Shown: positions 1-8,110 of the stretch, one piece after another
Numbering within the stretch: the first letter of the stretch is position 1
How the letters are laid out: each line of letters begins with the position of its first letter
DNA from: Listeria fleischmannii subsp. fleischmannii LU2006-1
GTDB lineage: Bacteria > Bacillota > Bacilli > Lactobacillales > Listeriaceae
DNA: 48,159 nt
Direction of reading: 5' to 3'
NCBI RefSeq assembly: GCF_000344175.1
Contig: NZ_ALWW01000018.1
Location: 1 to 48,159, forward strand
Made by a program: the position numbers and the translations under genes
Notes under the pieces: generated by a model
Told to the model about the DNA's origin: nothing
The model's database searches: none
What the model saw: only the letters and a program-made list of their open reading frames with translations

Positions 1-79
1 TTTGGTTTCGGTTCGACTTGCATGTATTAGGCACGCCGCCAGGCGTTCGTCCTGAGCCAGGATCAAACTCATCTTTAAA
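1..79 (-). rRNA. rrs: 16S rRNA, 5' end only (cut by window edge)
   Basis: The reverse complement holds the universal 16S start AGTTTGATCCTGGCTCAG, followed by the GGCGGCGTGCCTAATACATG block. Only about 75 bases of the gene lie in the window. One extra G on the plus strand at 42-43 gives GAACGCCTGGCGG where GAACGCTGGCGG is expected. The last 15 or so bases at the window edge also depart from the expected GTCGAACGAACGG. Both look like consensus errors at a contig end inside a multicopy rRNA operon. The mature 5' end near 79 is an estimate. Confidence 0.93.
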
Positions 80-425
80 ATGTAAATCGAATTTGAATAC
101 TTATTCAACACTGTGAATAAGTTTCCTTAGCATCACAAATTGACTTTGCTAGCTTCTTACTAGTTTTTTTGGAAACATCTTTTTGTTTCCTGTCCTATGA
201 ATTGATTGGTGAAACATCTGTTTCATCGCTTTTTCATCTTCGTTCTGTTCAGTTTTCAAAGGTCATTCTTTCTTTCGTCTCATGCGCGTTTAACGCATCA
301 GCAACGTTTATAAATATACCAACTTTTTATGCATTCGTCAATAGTTTTTCAAAAGTTTTTCTATTTTATTTTAAAAAAGCTTTTTATTGTTGTATAAATC
401 TATGAATACCAAGCTAGAATGCATA
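80..425 (-). other. rrn leader: rRNA operon leader and upstream region
   Basis: There is no protein gene here; the plus-strand open frames are AT-rich shadows. On the minus strand the region runs from an A/T-rich UP-element-like stretch (about 342-400) through a promoter (313-341) into a leader. The leader contains a boxA-like antitermination segment at about 246-262 (minus-strand core CTTTGAAAACTGAAC), as usual in Bacillales rRNA leaders. It ends at the 16S 5' end. Confidence 0.7.
313..341 (-). promoter_or_regulatory. rRNA operon sigma-A promoter
   Basis: On the minus strand -35 TTGACG (336-341) and -10 TATATT (313-318) are separated by exactly 17 bases. A run of A/T-rich sequence lies just upstream, typical of an UP element. 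The position about 230 bases before the 16S 5' end fits a Bacillales rrn promoter. Confidence 0.75.
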
Positions 426-1469
426 TTATTTTTCCGGGACTTCATTGGTGGTGTGGAGAACTTTTTTTGCTAGCATGGTGTATTCGGCGTATAGAATGTC
501 GTCTGGTTCATAGATGCCGTCAATATAGCCAGACGCGTTTTTTTGCGGTTGGGCCATCTCGAGTTGCGCAAGTAGCGGTGTTTTTAGGTCATTCGCTACT
601 TTCTGGCCACCGCCTGCGCCAAATAATTGAATCGCCTGGCCACTGATATTTAGGGCTGTCATATTTTCAATGACCCCTAAAATGTGATGGCCATTTTTCT
701 CGGCCATGTAGCCTGCACGAGACGCCACTTGGGCTGCTGCAAAATGGGGTGTTGTAATGATTAATTCATAGCAAGTCGGGAGAAGCGTATGGATATCAAG
801 CGCAACGTCACCGGTTCCTGGCGGCAAATCGATTAATAAAAAGTCAAGTTCGCCCCATTTTACTTCTTCAAGAAACATTTTCACCATTTTACCAAGCATA
901 GGCCCGCGCCAAATGACAGGCTCGCCTTTTTCTACAAAAAATTCCATTGAAATCATCTTGACACCATGCGTTTCTACAGGGATGATAAAACTTCCTTCTT
1001 TACGCGGGGCTGACATATCGCCGAATAAGACAGGCAGACTAAAACCATAAATGTCAGCATCTAGCACGCCCACTTTTTTCCCTTCTCTAGCAAGAGCCGT
1101 TGCTAAATTAGCCGCAACAGTGGATTTTCCGACCCCACCTTTCCCGCTTGCAATGGCTATAAATTTTGTTTTGCTTCCTTCAGCTAGAATATTATCACGC
1201 GCTTCTAGAATTCGTTCAATCGTCGCGGCTGGCAAATAATCAAGCTCTAAATCAATATTTTCAAAACTAAACTGCCCTAAAAGCTCTTTTATATTTTGGG
1301 TAAAAGCAGCTGTTTCAATTTCCGGGTCCGCTAACGCTAGCCGAATTCTAACGCCATCTGGTTTGACGACCTCTATTTCAACAATTCCATCTGTTTCTTC
1401 TAACGTCGCCTCCAAAACCGGATCTACTAGACGTCCTAATAACTTTCCAACTTGCTGCTCATTCAACAT
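426..1469 (-). CDS. mrp: Mrp/NBP35-family P-loop ATPase (Fe-S cluster carrier type)
   Basis: A 347-residue protein. Residues 1 to about 80 are an N-terminal MIP18/DUF59-like domain. It is followed by a deviant Walker A P-loop (GKGGVGKST, about residue 109), and later by LIDLPPGTGD, the Mrp family signature. Members of this family bind ATP and carry or insert Fe-S clusters in the cytosol; the Bacillus homologue SalA also acts as a regulator. The start at 1469 is chosen because GGAGGGG sits just upstream; an in-frame start six codons earlier has no ribosome binding site. I do not see a CxxC pair near the C terminus, so a cluster-carrier role rests on family membership. The gene stands alone between the rRNA promoter region and a plus-strand VOC gene. 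Confidence 0.9.
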   Translation of the reverse strand: MLNEQQVGKLLGRLVDPVLEATLEETDGIVEIEVVKPDGVRIRLALADPEIETAAFTQNIKELLGQFSFENIDLELDYLPAATIERILEARDNILAEGSKTKFIAIASGKGGVGKSTVAANLATALAREGKKVGVLDADIYGFSLPVLFGDMSAPRKEGSFIIPVETHGVKMISMEFFVEKGEPVIWRGPMLGKMVKMFLEEVKWGELDFLLIDLPPGTGDVALDIHTLLPTCYELIITTPHFAAAQVASRAGYMAEKNGHHILGVIENMTALNISGQAIQLFGAGGGQKVANDLKTPLLAQLEMAQPQKNASGYIDGIYEPDDILYAEYTMLAKKVLHTTNEVPEK

Positions 1470-1608
1470 ACTTTTCCCCTCCACCAAAATGTATACGATT
1501 ACACTATTATACCACAGCCAAACTAGTACTTAAAATTTTTTACCTAAAGCGAGTTTTTCTTTGAATAAATGATGGACACAGGGTAAACTGATGGAAAGGA
1601 GTGATAAA

Positions 1609-2061
1609 ATGGCACAAATTTATCCATATTTGTCTTTTGAAAATGCAAAAGAAGCTTTAGCATATTATGAAGAATTTTTCGGGGCAACAAACATCAGACG
1701 AGTAAAAGTAGAACCAAGTCAAGCAGAAGAATTTAACATTCCTCTTGAAAAGCTTGACGACACAACCATGCATGCAGAATTCACTGTTTTAGGCGCTGAG
1801 CTTTATTGTTCTGATTCATTCGGAAATGACGTTTCGCCGTCCAAACAAATTTCAATCATGCTCGATGTTAATTGGGAAGACGAACAAGCTTTAAAAGAAT
1901 CAAACGAATTTTTTGAGAAACTAGAAAAATCTGGGCAAGTAAAAATTTCAATGCCTTACGAGGAACAATTCTGGGGCGGAAAAATGGGGCAATTCGATGA
2001 TAAATATGGTATCACTTGGATGCTTCACGCACAACCTTATTCAGAAGTAGGAAAAGCATAA
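1609..2061 (+). CDS. VOC superfamily (PhnB/glyoxalase-like) protein
   Basis: A 150-residue cytosolic protein opening with YPYLSFENAKEALAYYEEFF, the typical first beta-alpha unit of the VOC/PhnB fold. It continues with EFTVLGAELYCSD and ends with DKYGITWMLH, the usual last strand of this group. VOC proteins include glyoxalases, dioxygenases and antibiotic-binding proteins; the substrate cannot be told from sequence. The start at 1609 is supported by AAAGGAG at about -12; an in-frame ATG six codons upstream lacks a ribosome binding site. The gene is monocistronic and ends in a strong intrinsic terminator that overlaps its stop codon. Confidence 0.85.
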   Translation: MAQIYPYLSFENAKEALAYYEEFFGATNIRRVKVEPSQAEEFNIPLEKLDDTTMHAEFTVLGAELYCSDSFGNDVSPSKQISIMLDVNWEDEQALKESNEFFEKLEKSGQVKISMPYEEQFWGGKMGQFDDKYGITWMLHAQPYSEVGKA

Positions 2062-2092
2062 AAGCAGCGGGCACATGACCCGCTGCTTTTTT
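2061..2092. terminator. Bidirectional intrinsic terminator
   Basis: An 11-bp stem (left arm 2061-2071, right arm 2079-2089) with a seven-base loop is followed on the plus strand by six T. It ends the VOC gene. Read on the minus strand it is followed by TTTTA and would end the candidate small RNA at 2100-2169. Confidence 0.9.
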
Positions 2093-2169
2093 ATGATATG
2101 ACGCATCAAGGAATTGCACCCCGGCATTCTAATCTGTAGATTCTCGAATGGTTGCCACTAGGCTACGCC
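2061..2169 (-). ncRNA. Candidate small RNA with a tRNA-like (pseudo-tRNA) body
   Basis: On the minus strand a -10-like TACAAT (about 2176-2181) lies six bases before 2169. From there about 70 bases (2169-2100) show tRNA-like elements. The ends pair (GGCGTA with TGCGTC, two wobbles). A D-loop-like TAGTGGCAA follows. Near the 3' end is a five-base-pair stem with a seven-base loop TGCAATT (stem CGGGG/CCTTG, two wobbles), close to a T-arm. The middle forms a long hairpin (CATTC...GAATG) instead of a normal anticodon arm, so it is not a functional tRNA. The terminator at 2061-2089 follows. The transcript would be about 110 nt. This is inference from pattern only; a decayed tRNA is an alternative. 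Confidence 0.4.
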
Positions 2170-2205
2170 AAATATATTGTACCCCGCGAAATTTTTTTCT
2201 AAACA

Positions 2206-3126
2206 TTAATTGCAATGTTCGTGGTTATGGCGCTGCTCCATTTGAATCGTACAATGCGAAATTTGAAAGCTTTCCGCTAATCCGGCCTGAATTTTTTCCA
2301 AAAGAAAATCTCTATCAACACCTTCTGCCACTTGCAAATGCACCGTAAGCGAAGGAAAATCCGAGGTAATCGACCATACATGCAAATCATGCACAGAGAT
2401 AACACCTTTTTGCTCTTGTAAAAAAGCTTGAATTTGTTCAAAATCCACGTTTGCTGGTTTTCCTTCCATTAAAACATCAACGGAATCACGGAAAACACGA
2501 ATACCACTAACTAAAATCAGTACCGCTACGATGACACTCGCAATCGGGTCCGCAATATTCCATCCGAAGAAAATGATGAGGAGTGCCGCAATAATCGCGC
2601 CGACAGAGCCAAGTAAGTCTCCTAATACGTGCAGAAATGCACTGCGCATATTTAAATTTTCACTTGTATCCCCACCTTTCATCAAAATAAAAGCAACTAA
2701 AATATTGATAATCAGGCCGATTACGGAAATTGTCATCATGCCCGCACCTACAACTTCCGGTGGCGCAAAAAAGCGATGATAGGCTTCATAAAAGATATAG
2801 AGTGAAATCACGATAAGCGTGAGACCATTTAAAAATGCGGCTAATATTTCAAAACGTTTATAACCATAAGTCTTCTCATTATTCGCCTTTTTCTCGCCAA
2901 ATTTAAATGCGAGTAGACTAAGTCCCAGTGCAGCAGCATCGCTAAGCATATGCCCAGCATCTGATAAAAGAGCTAAACTATTGGTTAAAATCCCACCAAT
3001 CACTTCCACAATCATAAAAGTTGCGATGAGAAGAAACGAAATAAAAAGTGTTTTTTTGTTGGCATTGTGCGCATGATTGTGATTATGACCATGGCTGTGG
3101 TCGTGTGTGTGGTTATGACTTGACAT
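2206..3126 (-). CDS. czcD: Cation diffusion facilitator (zinc/cobalt/cadmium efflux), CzcD type
   Basis: A 306-residue CDF transporter. A histidine-rich N terminus (residues 3-21, repeated H-x-H) precedes about six membrane segments. The metal-site HxxxD motifs are visible as SDAGHMLSD in TM2 and FLHVLGDLLG in TM5. A cytosolic C-terminal domain ends in a further histidine cluster (QRHNHEHC). The family exports Zn2+ and similar ions from the cytoplasm in exchange for protons. The start at 3126 has GGAAGTGA upstream; the extra 13 codons of the longer open frame are not family-like. Substrate choice among Zn, Co and Cd is not settled by sequence. The gene is monocistronic, behind a terminator at 3189-3219. 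Confidence 0.92.
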   Translation of the reverse strand: MSSHNHTHDHSHGHNHNHAHNANKKTLFISFLLIATFMIVEVIGGILTNSLALLSDAGHMLSDAAALGLSLLAFKFGEKKANNEKTYGYKRFEILAAFLNGLTLIVISLYIFYEAYHRFFAPPEVVGAGMMTISVIGLIINILVAFILMKGGDTSENLNMRSAFLHVLGDLLGSVGAIIAALLIIFFGWNIADPIASVIVAVLILVSGIRVFRDSVDVLMEGKPANVDFEQIQAFLQEQKGVISVHDLHVWSITSDFPSLTVHLQVAEGVDRDFLLEKIQAGLAESFQISHCTIQMEQRHNHEHCN

Positions 3127-3188
3127 TAAATCACTTCCCTTTTTATTATATGTATATATTAGCATATAAACATTTTAGTGGCAAGAAA

Positions 3189-3219
3189 AACCTTGAAGTC
3201 TAAAAAGAATTTCAAGGTT
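3189..3219 (-). terminator. Intrinsic terminator after the decayed ORF
   Basis: A nine-base-pair perfect stem AACCTTGAA/TTCAAGGTT with a 13-base loop is followed on the minus strand by TTTTCTTG. It lies just downstream of the stop at 3230-3232. Confidence 0.75.
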
Positions 3220-3229
3220 TTATCTAAGG

Positions 3230-3415
3230 TTATTTTAGTTGGAATTTTTCAATGATACAATCTATTAAAAAATTAGTTCTTCTATCAATATCTGAAATGA
3301 GCCATGTATCTTTATTCCCAATCTCTTCCCCTTCCTCAATTAGTGACTCATTTAAAAATATTTTAGTCCGTAAACCTGTGAAATTATCATCGCCCTTATA
3401 ATCTCTCTTATCGTA
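3230..3415 (-). pseudogene. Orphan C-terminal ORF remnant, unknown family
   Basis: A 61-codon open frame on the minus strand, without a recognisable start, has protein-like composition: acidic, with W and aromatic residues, including FTGLRTKIFLNESLIEEG and NKDTWLISDIDRR. Two TAG codons close it upstream and a good intrinsic terminator follows, so it looks like the 3' end of a gene whose 5' part was lost. The rpsI terminator at 3433-3464 abuts its upstream side. An ATG at 3429 opens a different frame; one indel would join it to this one, so a short intact gene with a sequencing error is possible. I do not recognise the family. Small acidic proteins of this look are often immunity proteins, but that is a guess. 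Confidence 0.4.
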
Positions 3416-3432
3416 CTACTATTTACCATACA

Positions 3433-3464
3433 AAAAACCCGCTCTCCTAAAATAGGAAGCGGGT
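3433..3464 (-). terminator. Intrinsic terminator of the rplM-rpsI operon
   Basis: AAACCCGCT and AGCGGGTTT form a GC-rich stem around a 14-base loop, about 15 bases past the rpsI stop. On the minus strand it is followed by a T run. Confidence 0.9.
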
Positions 3465-3479
3465 TTAAAACGCATAAGA

Positions 3480-3872
3480 TTAACGTTTTGAGAACTGTGG
3501 TGCACGACGTGCGCCTTTAAGTCCGTATTTTTTACGTTCTTTCATACGTGGGTCACGAGTAAGTAGTCCAGCAGATTTAAGAGCAGGACGGTACTCAGGA
3601 GCCACTTGTAATAGTGCACGTGCAACGCCGTGACGGATGGCACCAGCTTGACCAGTGTATCCACCACCGTGAACGTTTACTAATACATCGTAGTTACCTA
3701 AAGTTTCAGTTGCTACTAAAGGTTGTTTGATTACTTCACGTAGTGCAGCGAATGGGATGTAATCTTCCCAATCACGATTATTGATAACAACTTTGCCGTC
3801 GCCAGGTACTAAACGTACACGAGCTACTGAGCTTTTACGACGACCAGTTCCGTAATATTGTACTTCTGCCAC
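3480..3872 (-). CDS. rpsI: 30S ribosomal protein S9
   Basis: A 130-residue S9 of normal length. It opens with the conserved [12 protein letters not shown] segment, has [14 protein letters not shown] in the middle, and ends in the basic RRAPQFSKR tail that reaches the P-site tRNA anticodon in the 30S subunit. It lies 22 bases downstream of rplM, in the near-universal rplM-rpsI pair, with a terminator following. No anomalies. Confidence 0.98.
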   Translation of the reverse strand: MAEVQYYGTGRRKSSVARVRLVPGDGKVVINNRDWEDYIPFAALREVIKQPLVATETLGNYDVLVNVHGGGYTGQAGAIRHGVARALLQVAPEYRPALKSAGLLTRDPRMKERKKYGLKGARRAPQFSKR

Positions 3873-3894
3873 TATAAATTCCCTCCTTTAATAA

Positions 3895-4332
3895 TTAACC
3901 GCGTAGTTCGTATACTTCTGGTTGTTGAGCTGCATGTTCATGCTCGCTTCCACCGTATACGTGTAATTTTTTAAATTGCCCGCGCCCAAGAGAATTTTTT
4001 GGAAGCATACCTTTTACAGATAGCTCGATTAATTTCTCAGGATTGTTCGCACGCATTTCGCCTGCAGTACGAGATTTCAAACCGCCTGGATATTGAGAAT
4101 GACGGTAATAAATTTTGTCAGTTGCTTTTTTACCAGTAAGACCAACCTTACCAGCGTTAATTACAATTACAAAGTCTCCAGTATCAACATGTGGAGTAAA
4201 TTGTGGTTTAGTTTTACCACGAAGAATTGATGCTACTTCGCTAGATAAACGACCTAGTGAAACACCTTCAGCGTCGATCACGTACCATTTACGTTCTACT
4301 TCGCCTGGTTTCGCCATATAAGTTGTACGCAT
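3895..4332 (-). CDS. rplM: 50S ribosomal protein L13
   Basis: A 145-residue L13, an early assembly protein of the 50S subunit. Family marks include [15 protein letters not shown] near the N terminus, the GDFVIVINA strand and MLPKNSLGR. First gene of the rplM-rpsI operon. It has a long 5' leader and a strong promoter (4472-4500), consistent with leader-based autogenous control known for L13 in Firmicutes. GGAGGG precedes the chosen ATG. Confidence 0.98.
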   Translation of the reverse strand: MRTTYMAKPGEVERKWYVIDAEGVSLGRLSSEVASILRGKTKPQFTPHVDTGDFVIVINAGKVGLTGKKATDKIYYRHSQYPGGLKSRTAGEMRANNPEKLIELSVKGMLPKNSLGRGQFKKLHVYGGSEHEHAAQQPEVYELRG

Positions 4333-4345
4333 GAGTTACCCTCCT

Positions 4346-4465
4346 AATAAATTAAAAATTGCGCCCGGAACCGTTCCTTGTTCCGAAACTTGATTAAATT
4401 TTTCTTACTATTGTTTTATTCAACACAACAACCTTCCGGGGCATATTGTGGGGTAAACAATACCA
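4346..4465 (-). promoter_or_regulatory. Likely L13-type ribosomal protein leader
   Basis: About 120 transcribed bases separate the promoter from rplM. They contain GC-rich complementary stretches (CGGAACAAGGAACGGTTCCGGGCGC on the minus strand, folding around GGAAC/GTTCC) in an otherwise AT-rich spacer. A Firmicute L13 leader is an established autoregulatory RNA class. Assignment here rests on position and the hairpin, not on a covariance match. Confidence 0.5.
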
Positions 4466-4471
4466 TAATCC

Positions 4472-4500
4472 ATAATACAATTTTTATAGTTAAAAGTCAA
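4472..4500 (-). promoter_or_regulatory. rplM-rpsI sigma-A promoter
   Basis: On the minus strand -35 TTGACT (4495-4500), a 17-base spacer and -10 TATTAT (4472-4477). It lies just past the truA terminator. Confidence 0.8.
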
Positions 4501-4507
4501 TAAATTT

Positions 4508-4547
4508 TCGAAAAAAAACGGCTGAAGAAACTTTCCTTCGACCGATT
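4508..4547 (-). terminator. Intrinsic terminator of the ecf-truA operon
   Basis: The minus strand reads CGGTCGAAGG, a loop, then CTTCAGCCG, followed by eight T. This ends transcription from ecfA1-ecfA2-ecfT-truA before the rplM promoter. Confidence 0.85.
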
Positions 4548-4559
4548 GTTACTTATTTA

Positions 4560-5306
4560 CTATTTATAAAATACTTCTTGTAAATACAAGCCTTCCGGAG
4601 GTGCCGTTTTACTTCTGAGCGACTCGCGGTTTCGAGCTTCAAACGCTCGTAAAATATCTGGTTCCCCTAGCTTATTTTGGCCAACATCCAGAAGTACGCC
4701 AGTTAAAATTCGAACCATATTATATAAAAAACCACTTCCGCGATAGGCGATCATTAATGTCGTCTCATCCACTTCCGTTATTTCAATTTGATAAATCGTA
4801 CGTACTTTGCTTTCTTGAACCGCTCTAGCAGAACAAAAACTAGTGAAGTCATGCTCTCCGATAAGCAATTTTGCAGCAGATTTCATTTTTTCCACATTTA
4901 GCTGATACGGGAAATGTAGCGCAAAATTCCTTTTAAACGGATTGAAAATTTTTGAGCGATCAATCATATAACGATATTCTTTCCCCGTTACATCAAAGCG
5001 AGCATGAAAATCATCCGCCACTTTTTCTACAGAATGAAAGCTAATATCTCGAGGCGTTCCCATTTGAAGAGCAATACGGAATTTTTCAGGCTCGATATTT
5101 AGCGGCGAATCAAAATGAATGACTTGTCCTACTGCATGTACGCCTGTATCCGTTCTGCCAGACGCTGTAATTCTCGAAAAATCGCCTTTATGCATCTTTT
5201 TAAGCGCCTTTTCGATTTCTTCTTGTACTGTGCGCCCGTTTGGTTGCACTTGATAGCCAACAAAACCACTACCGTCATACGCAAAAACCGCTTTATATCG
5301 CGTCAC
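4560..5306 (-). CDS. truA: tRNA pseudouridine(38-40) synthase TruA
   Basis: A 248-residue TruA that isomerises uridines 38-40 in the anticodon stem-loop of many tRNAs. It starts with the [10 protein letters not shown] segment. The catalytic aspartate lies in [12 protein letters not shown] (about residue 53), and [12 protein letters not shown] in the C-terminal half is a family signature. It is the last gene of the ECF operon, 11 bases after ecfT, and this linkage is common in Bacillales. A terminator follows. Confidence 0.97.
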   Translation of the reverse strand: MTRYKAVFAYDGSGFVGYQVQPNGRTVQEEIEKALKKMHKGDFSRITASGRTDTGVHAVGQVIHFDSPLNIEPEKFRIALQMGTPRDISFHSVEKVADDFHARFDVTGKEYRYMIDRSKIFNPFKRNFALHFPYQLNVEKMKSAAKLLIGEHDFTSFCSARAVQESKVRTIYQIEITEVDETTLMIAYRGSGFLYNMVRILTGVLLDVGQNKLGEPDILRAFEARNRESLRSKTAPPEGLYLQEVFYK

Positions 5307-5317
5307 AAAAACGCCCC

Positions 5318-6115
5318 CTAATTTCTAAGTAATAGTAAAAGTCCTGTTAATACCACAAGCGAAAGCAGAAGTATCGTGTCAGAAAATCGCCATTTCAATA
5401 ACCTGAATTTTGTGCGCCCATGCCCGCCGCGATAGCCACGCGCTTCCATAGCGATAGCCAAATCCTCTGCTCGCTTAAAGGCACTAATAAAAAGTGGAAT
5501 AAGGAGCGGGACAATCGCACGAATTCGGTCACTAATTTTCCCGCTTGTAAACTCCACACCACGGGCTTTTTGCGCCTTCATGATTTTCTCCGTTTCATCC
5601 ATCAGCGTAGGAATAAAACGAAGCGATATACTTAACATTAACGCCAGCTCATGGACCGGTAAACGTACAATCCGAAAAGGCGCCAAAATTTTCTCAAGAC
5701 CATCCGTAAGCTCAATTGGACTCGTCGTAAGCGTTAGCAGTGTTGTCATAAAAACAATTAGCACAAAGCGGCAAAACATTTTAACCCCGTTCATAAGCCC
5801 GAGCATCGTAATTTTAATCGGACCAAACGAAAAGAGCACTTCTCCTCCTTGTGTAAAAAAAACTTGAAGTAATAATGTTAAAAGAATAAGCCACATAATC
5901 GGTTGCAAGCCTTTTAAAAAGAAGAGAAAAGGAACTTTCGAGGTCAAAACTAAATAGAGCACATAGACAAATAATATCGCATAGGTCATCCAATTATTCG
6001 CCAAAAAAACGATGACAATAAAAGCCATAACAGCCGTAATTTTAGCGCGCGGATCAATTTTATGCAGCCACGAATCGCCTGGAATATAACGCCCTAAAAT
6101 CATTTTATCCATCAT
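5318..6115 (-). CDS. ecfT: ECF transporter transmembrane subunit EcfT
   Basis: A 265-residue membrane protein with about five hydrophobic segments. Two Ala-Arg-Gly coupling motifs ([10 protein letters not shown] and AMEARGYRG) touch the ATPase subunits. It forms the shared energising module with EcfA1 and EcfA2, which pairs with separate S components for vitamins such as riboflavin, folate and biotin. Its ATG overlaps the ecfA2 stop by four bases, so translation is probably coupled. A paralogue of the same length lies at 23964-24761 in the EET locus. Confidence 0.95.
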   Translation of the reverse strand: MMDKMILGRYIPGDSWLHKIDPRAKITAVMAFIVIVFLANNWMTYAILFVYVLYLVLTSKVPFLFFLKGLQPIMWLILLTLLLQVFFTQGGEVLFSFGPIKITMLGLMNGVKMFCRFVLIVFMTTLLTLTTSPIELTDGLEKILAPFRIVRLPVHELALMLSISLRFIPTLMDETEKIMKAQKARGVEFTSGKISDRIRAIVPLLIPLFISAFKRAEDLAIAMEARGYRGGHGRTKFRLLKWRFSDTILLLSLVVLTGLLLLLRN

Positions 6116-6984
6116 AAGCCAGACGCATCCTTACCTAAAAACGGTAAAATTTCATGCAATAATTCATCCATATTTAAACATATTTTAGACAATTTCACGT
6201 TAAATTTTCGTTCAAAATCCCGTTGAAACCTAACCACTTCCGGGACTAAAAGCCCCAAATTAAGTAGCTTTTCCGACTCCGCAAAAATTTCACGAGGCTC
6301 ACCAATTTGATTAACCGTGCCGTCTTTCATGAGAACAATTTTCTCCGCATAACGCGCCGCATCTTCCATACTATGAGTGACTAGAATGGTCGTTAAATTT
6401 TTTTGCTCATGCAAATCATAAAACATCTCCATAATTTCACTTCGGCCATGCGGGTCTAGCCCTGCTGTCGGTTCATCTAAAACCAGCACTTCCGGATCCA
6501 TTGCAAGTACACCCGCTATGGCCACACGCCGTTTTTGTCCACCCGAAAGTTCAAACGGCGAGCGCTCCAAAATCGCTTCTGACAGGCCAACTTCTTGAAT
6601 AACTTCACGCGCACGTTTTTCAGCCTCTTCTTTGGTAGCCCCAAAATTAAGCGGTCCAAAAATAATGTCTTTTAAAACGGTCTCCTCAAATAATTGTGCT
6701 TCTGGGAACTGAAATACAATGCCTACACGGCGACGGATATCGCGTAATTTTTTTTGCTTTACACCGGCAATCATTTCACGATCAAAAAGCGTTATTTTTC
6801 CCTCAGTAGGGAGAAGAAGGGCATTTAAATGTTGGACGAGCGTTGATTTCCCGGACCCGGTATGTCCAATCACTGCTGTATAACTGCCTGTTTCAAAGGT
6901 CACATTCACATCCGTTAGCGCACGTTTTTCGAAAGGGCTATTTTTTTGATAACAGTATCCTACTTGCTCGAGTTTGATTCCCAT
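6112..6984 (-). CDS. ecfA2: ECF transporter ATPase EcfA2
   Basis: A 290-residue ABC ATPase with Walker [10 protein letters not shown] (about 38-46), a Q-loop at FQFPEAQLF, signature LSGGQKRRV, Walker [13 protein letters not shown] and switch histidine VTHSMED. It forms a heterodimer with EcfA1 under EcfT at the inner face of the membrane. It overlaps the 3' end of ecfA1 by 25 bases and ecfT by four. The long C-terminal tail is usual for EcfA2. Confidence 0.95.
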   Translation of the reverse strand: MGIKLEQVGYCYQKNSPFEKRALTDVNVTFETGSYTAVIGHTGSGKSTLVQHLNALLLPTEGKITLFDREMIAGVKQKKLRDIRRRVGIVFQFPEAQLFEETVLKDIIFGPLNFGATKEEAEKRAREVIQEVGLSEAILERSPFELSGGQKRRVAIAGVLAMDPEVLVLDEPTAGLDPHGRSEIMEMFYDLHEQKNLTTILVTHSMEDAARYAEKIVLMKDGTVNQIGEPREIFAESEKLLNLGLLVPEVVRFQRDFERKFNVKLSKICLNMDELLHEILPFLGKDASGL

Positions 6985-7799
6985 AATAAATTTAACAGCT
7001 CTCCTTCCGATAAAACTGGCTCATCAATTGATATACCGTGACTTTTTAACTCGTCTTCTAACGAGACAATAAATGGCACGCCTAGACCTATTCGTTTCAT
7101 TTCCTCAGTATCTTTAAAAATTTCTTTTGGGGTTCCTTCCTTGAAACGCTCCCCTTCATTCATCACAATTACACGATCAGCATACAGTACCTCATCTAGG
7201 TCATGCGTAATGGAAATAACCGTAATATCTTCCTTTTCTCTCAGCCTTCGAATGGTTTCCATCACTTCAGAACGACCTCTAGGGTCAAGCATGGAGGTAG
7301 CTTCATCAAGAATAATGACATCGGGTCTAAGGGCTAAAACGCCAGCAATCGCCACACGCTGTTTCTGACCGCCAGATAGTCGCGCCGGTTCGTGCAATTT
7401 ATACTCTTCCATGCCCACTTCATGCAAAGCTTCTTTCACACGCTTCACCATATCATCATGTGGAATACCGTGATTCTCCAAACCAAAAGCCACATCATCT
7501 TGGACCGTTGCGCCAACAAATTGGTTATCCGGATTTTGAAACACCATCCCCACTTGTCTTCGAATGTCCCAAATTGTCTTTTCCGACAAAACATAATGCC
7601 CAATTTTAATTAAACCCTTTTCAGGAAAAAGCAGGCCGTTCAAAAGCCTCGCAAGCGTTGATTTCCCGGAGCCATTATGCCCAACAAGCGCCAACCATTC
7701 ACCTTTTCCCACTGAAAAAGTGACATCATTCACCGCATAACTCGCCTCATCATCATATTTATAAAAAACGTGATCAATCTTCACAAAATCTTCTGCCAT
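6960..7799 (-). CDS. ecfA1: ECF transporter ATPase EcfA1
   Basis: A 279-residue ABC ATPase with Walker [11 protein letters not shown]-loop [10 protein letters not shown], signature LSGGQKQRV and Walker [13 protein letters not shown]. First gene of the ecfA1-ecfA2-ecfT-truA operon. In Listeria the same ATPases are thought to serve both vitamin uptake through EcfT and flavin export through FmnA, so this gene is functionally tied to the EET locus 16 kb away. The start at 7799 (MAEDFVKI) has GAGAGGTG about 8 bases upstream; the three extra codons of the longer frame lack a ribosome binding site. Confidence 0.95.
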   Translation of the reverse strand: MAEDFVKIDHVFYKYDDEASYAVNDVTFSVGKGEWLALVGHNGSGKSTLARLLNGLLFPEKGLIKIGHYVLSEKTIWDIRRQVGMVFQNPDNQFVGATVQDDVAFGLENHGIPHDDMVKRVKEALHEVGMEEYKLHEPARLSGGQKQRVAIAGVLALRPDVIILDEATSMLDPRGRSEVMETIRRLREKEDITVISITHDLDEVLYADRVIVMNEGERFKEGTPKEIFKDTEEMKRIGLGVPFIVSLEDELKSHGISIDEPVLSEGELLNLLWESNSSK

Positions 7800-7835
7800 T
7801 ATTCGCACCTCTCTTCTACAGGCTACACCTTATTC

Positions 7836-7864
7836 ATTATAGTATAAAGCAGCACTTCACGCAA
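7836..7864 (-). promoter_or_regulatory. ecf operon sigma-A promoter
   Basis: On the minus strand a perfect -10 TATAAT (7836-7841), a 17-base spacer and a weak -35 TTGCGT (7859-7864). It lies about 37 bases upstream of the ecfA1 start. Confidence 0.65.
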
Positions 7865-7960
7865 AGCCTCTTTTTGTAAAAAAGGGAGTCTTAAAAATCC
7901 GCCACATCCCCTACACCCCCGCCACTCTCCCGCCATCAAAATTGCTTTTTGGGAAAAACA

Positions 7961-7988
7961 AAAAAAACTCAAAGCGATGACTTTGAGT
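7961..7988 (-). terminator. Second (distal) terminator after rplQ
   Basis: Perfect eight-base-pair stem ACTCAAAG/CTTTGAGT (7967-7974 and 7981-7988) with a six-base loop, followed on the minus strand by eight T. Confidence 0.85.
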
Positions 7989-8000
7989 CCGGACAGAAAT

Positions 8001-8050
8001 AAAAAAAAGCCTGCGCCCTCTTCGTTTTAAACAAAAGAAGGCGCACAGAG
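8001..8050 (-). terminator. First terminator of the S10-spc-alpha cluster
   Basis: On the minus strand TGCGCCTTCTTTTG pairs across a short loop with CGAAGAGGGCGCA, then GGC and eight T. It is about 60 bases past rplQ. Confidence 0.85.
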
Positions 8051-8110
8051 CTAGACAAGACAAGTTTCCTTGCTTATCATGACACTCTACTTGCTTTCAT
8101 ACATTTACTA

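Larger units (their letters stand above)
7800..8110. other. Intergenic region between the alpha operon end and ecfA1
   Basis: No protein gene is visible. It holds the ecf promoter (7836-7864), a C-rich stretch without an evident role (7900-7935) and two tandem minus-strand terminators (7961-7988 and about 8001-8050). Two terminators in series give a strong boundary for the highly expressed ribosomal cluster upstream of the ecf operon. Confidence 0.7.

Noticed and set aside
169-405. A 78-residue plus-strand open frame rich in F and S
   Set aside because: It lies over the rRNA leader and promoter, has no ribosome binding site, and its composition follows from A/T-rich DNA read backwards.
2100-2169. 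A functional tRNA gene
   Set aside because: There is no normal anticodon stem-loop; the central hairpin has a four-base loop and the T-loop lacks the usual TTC. Listed only as a candidate pseudo-tRNA.
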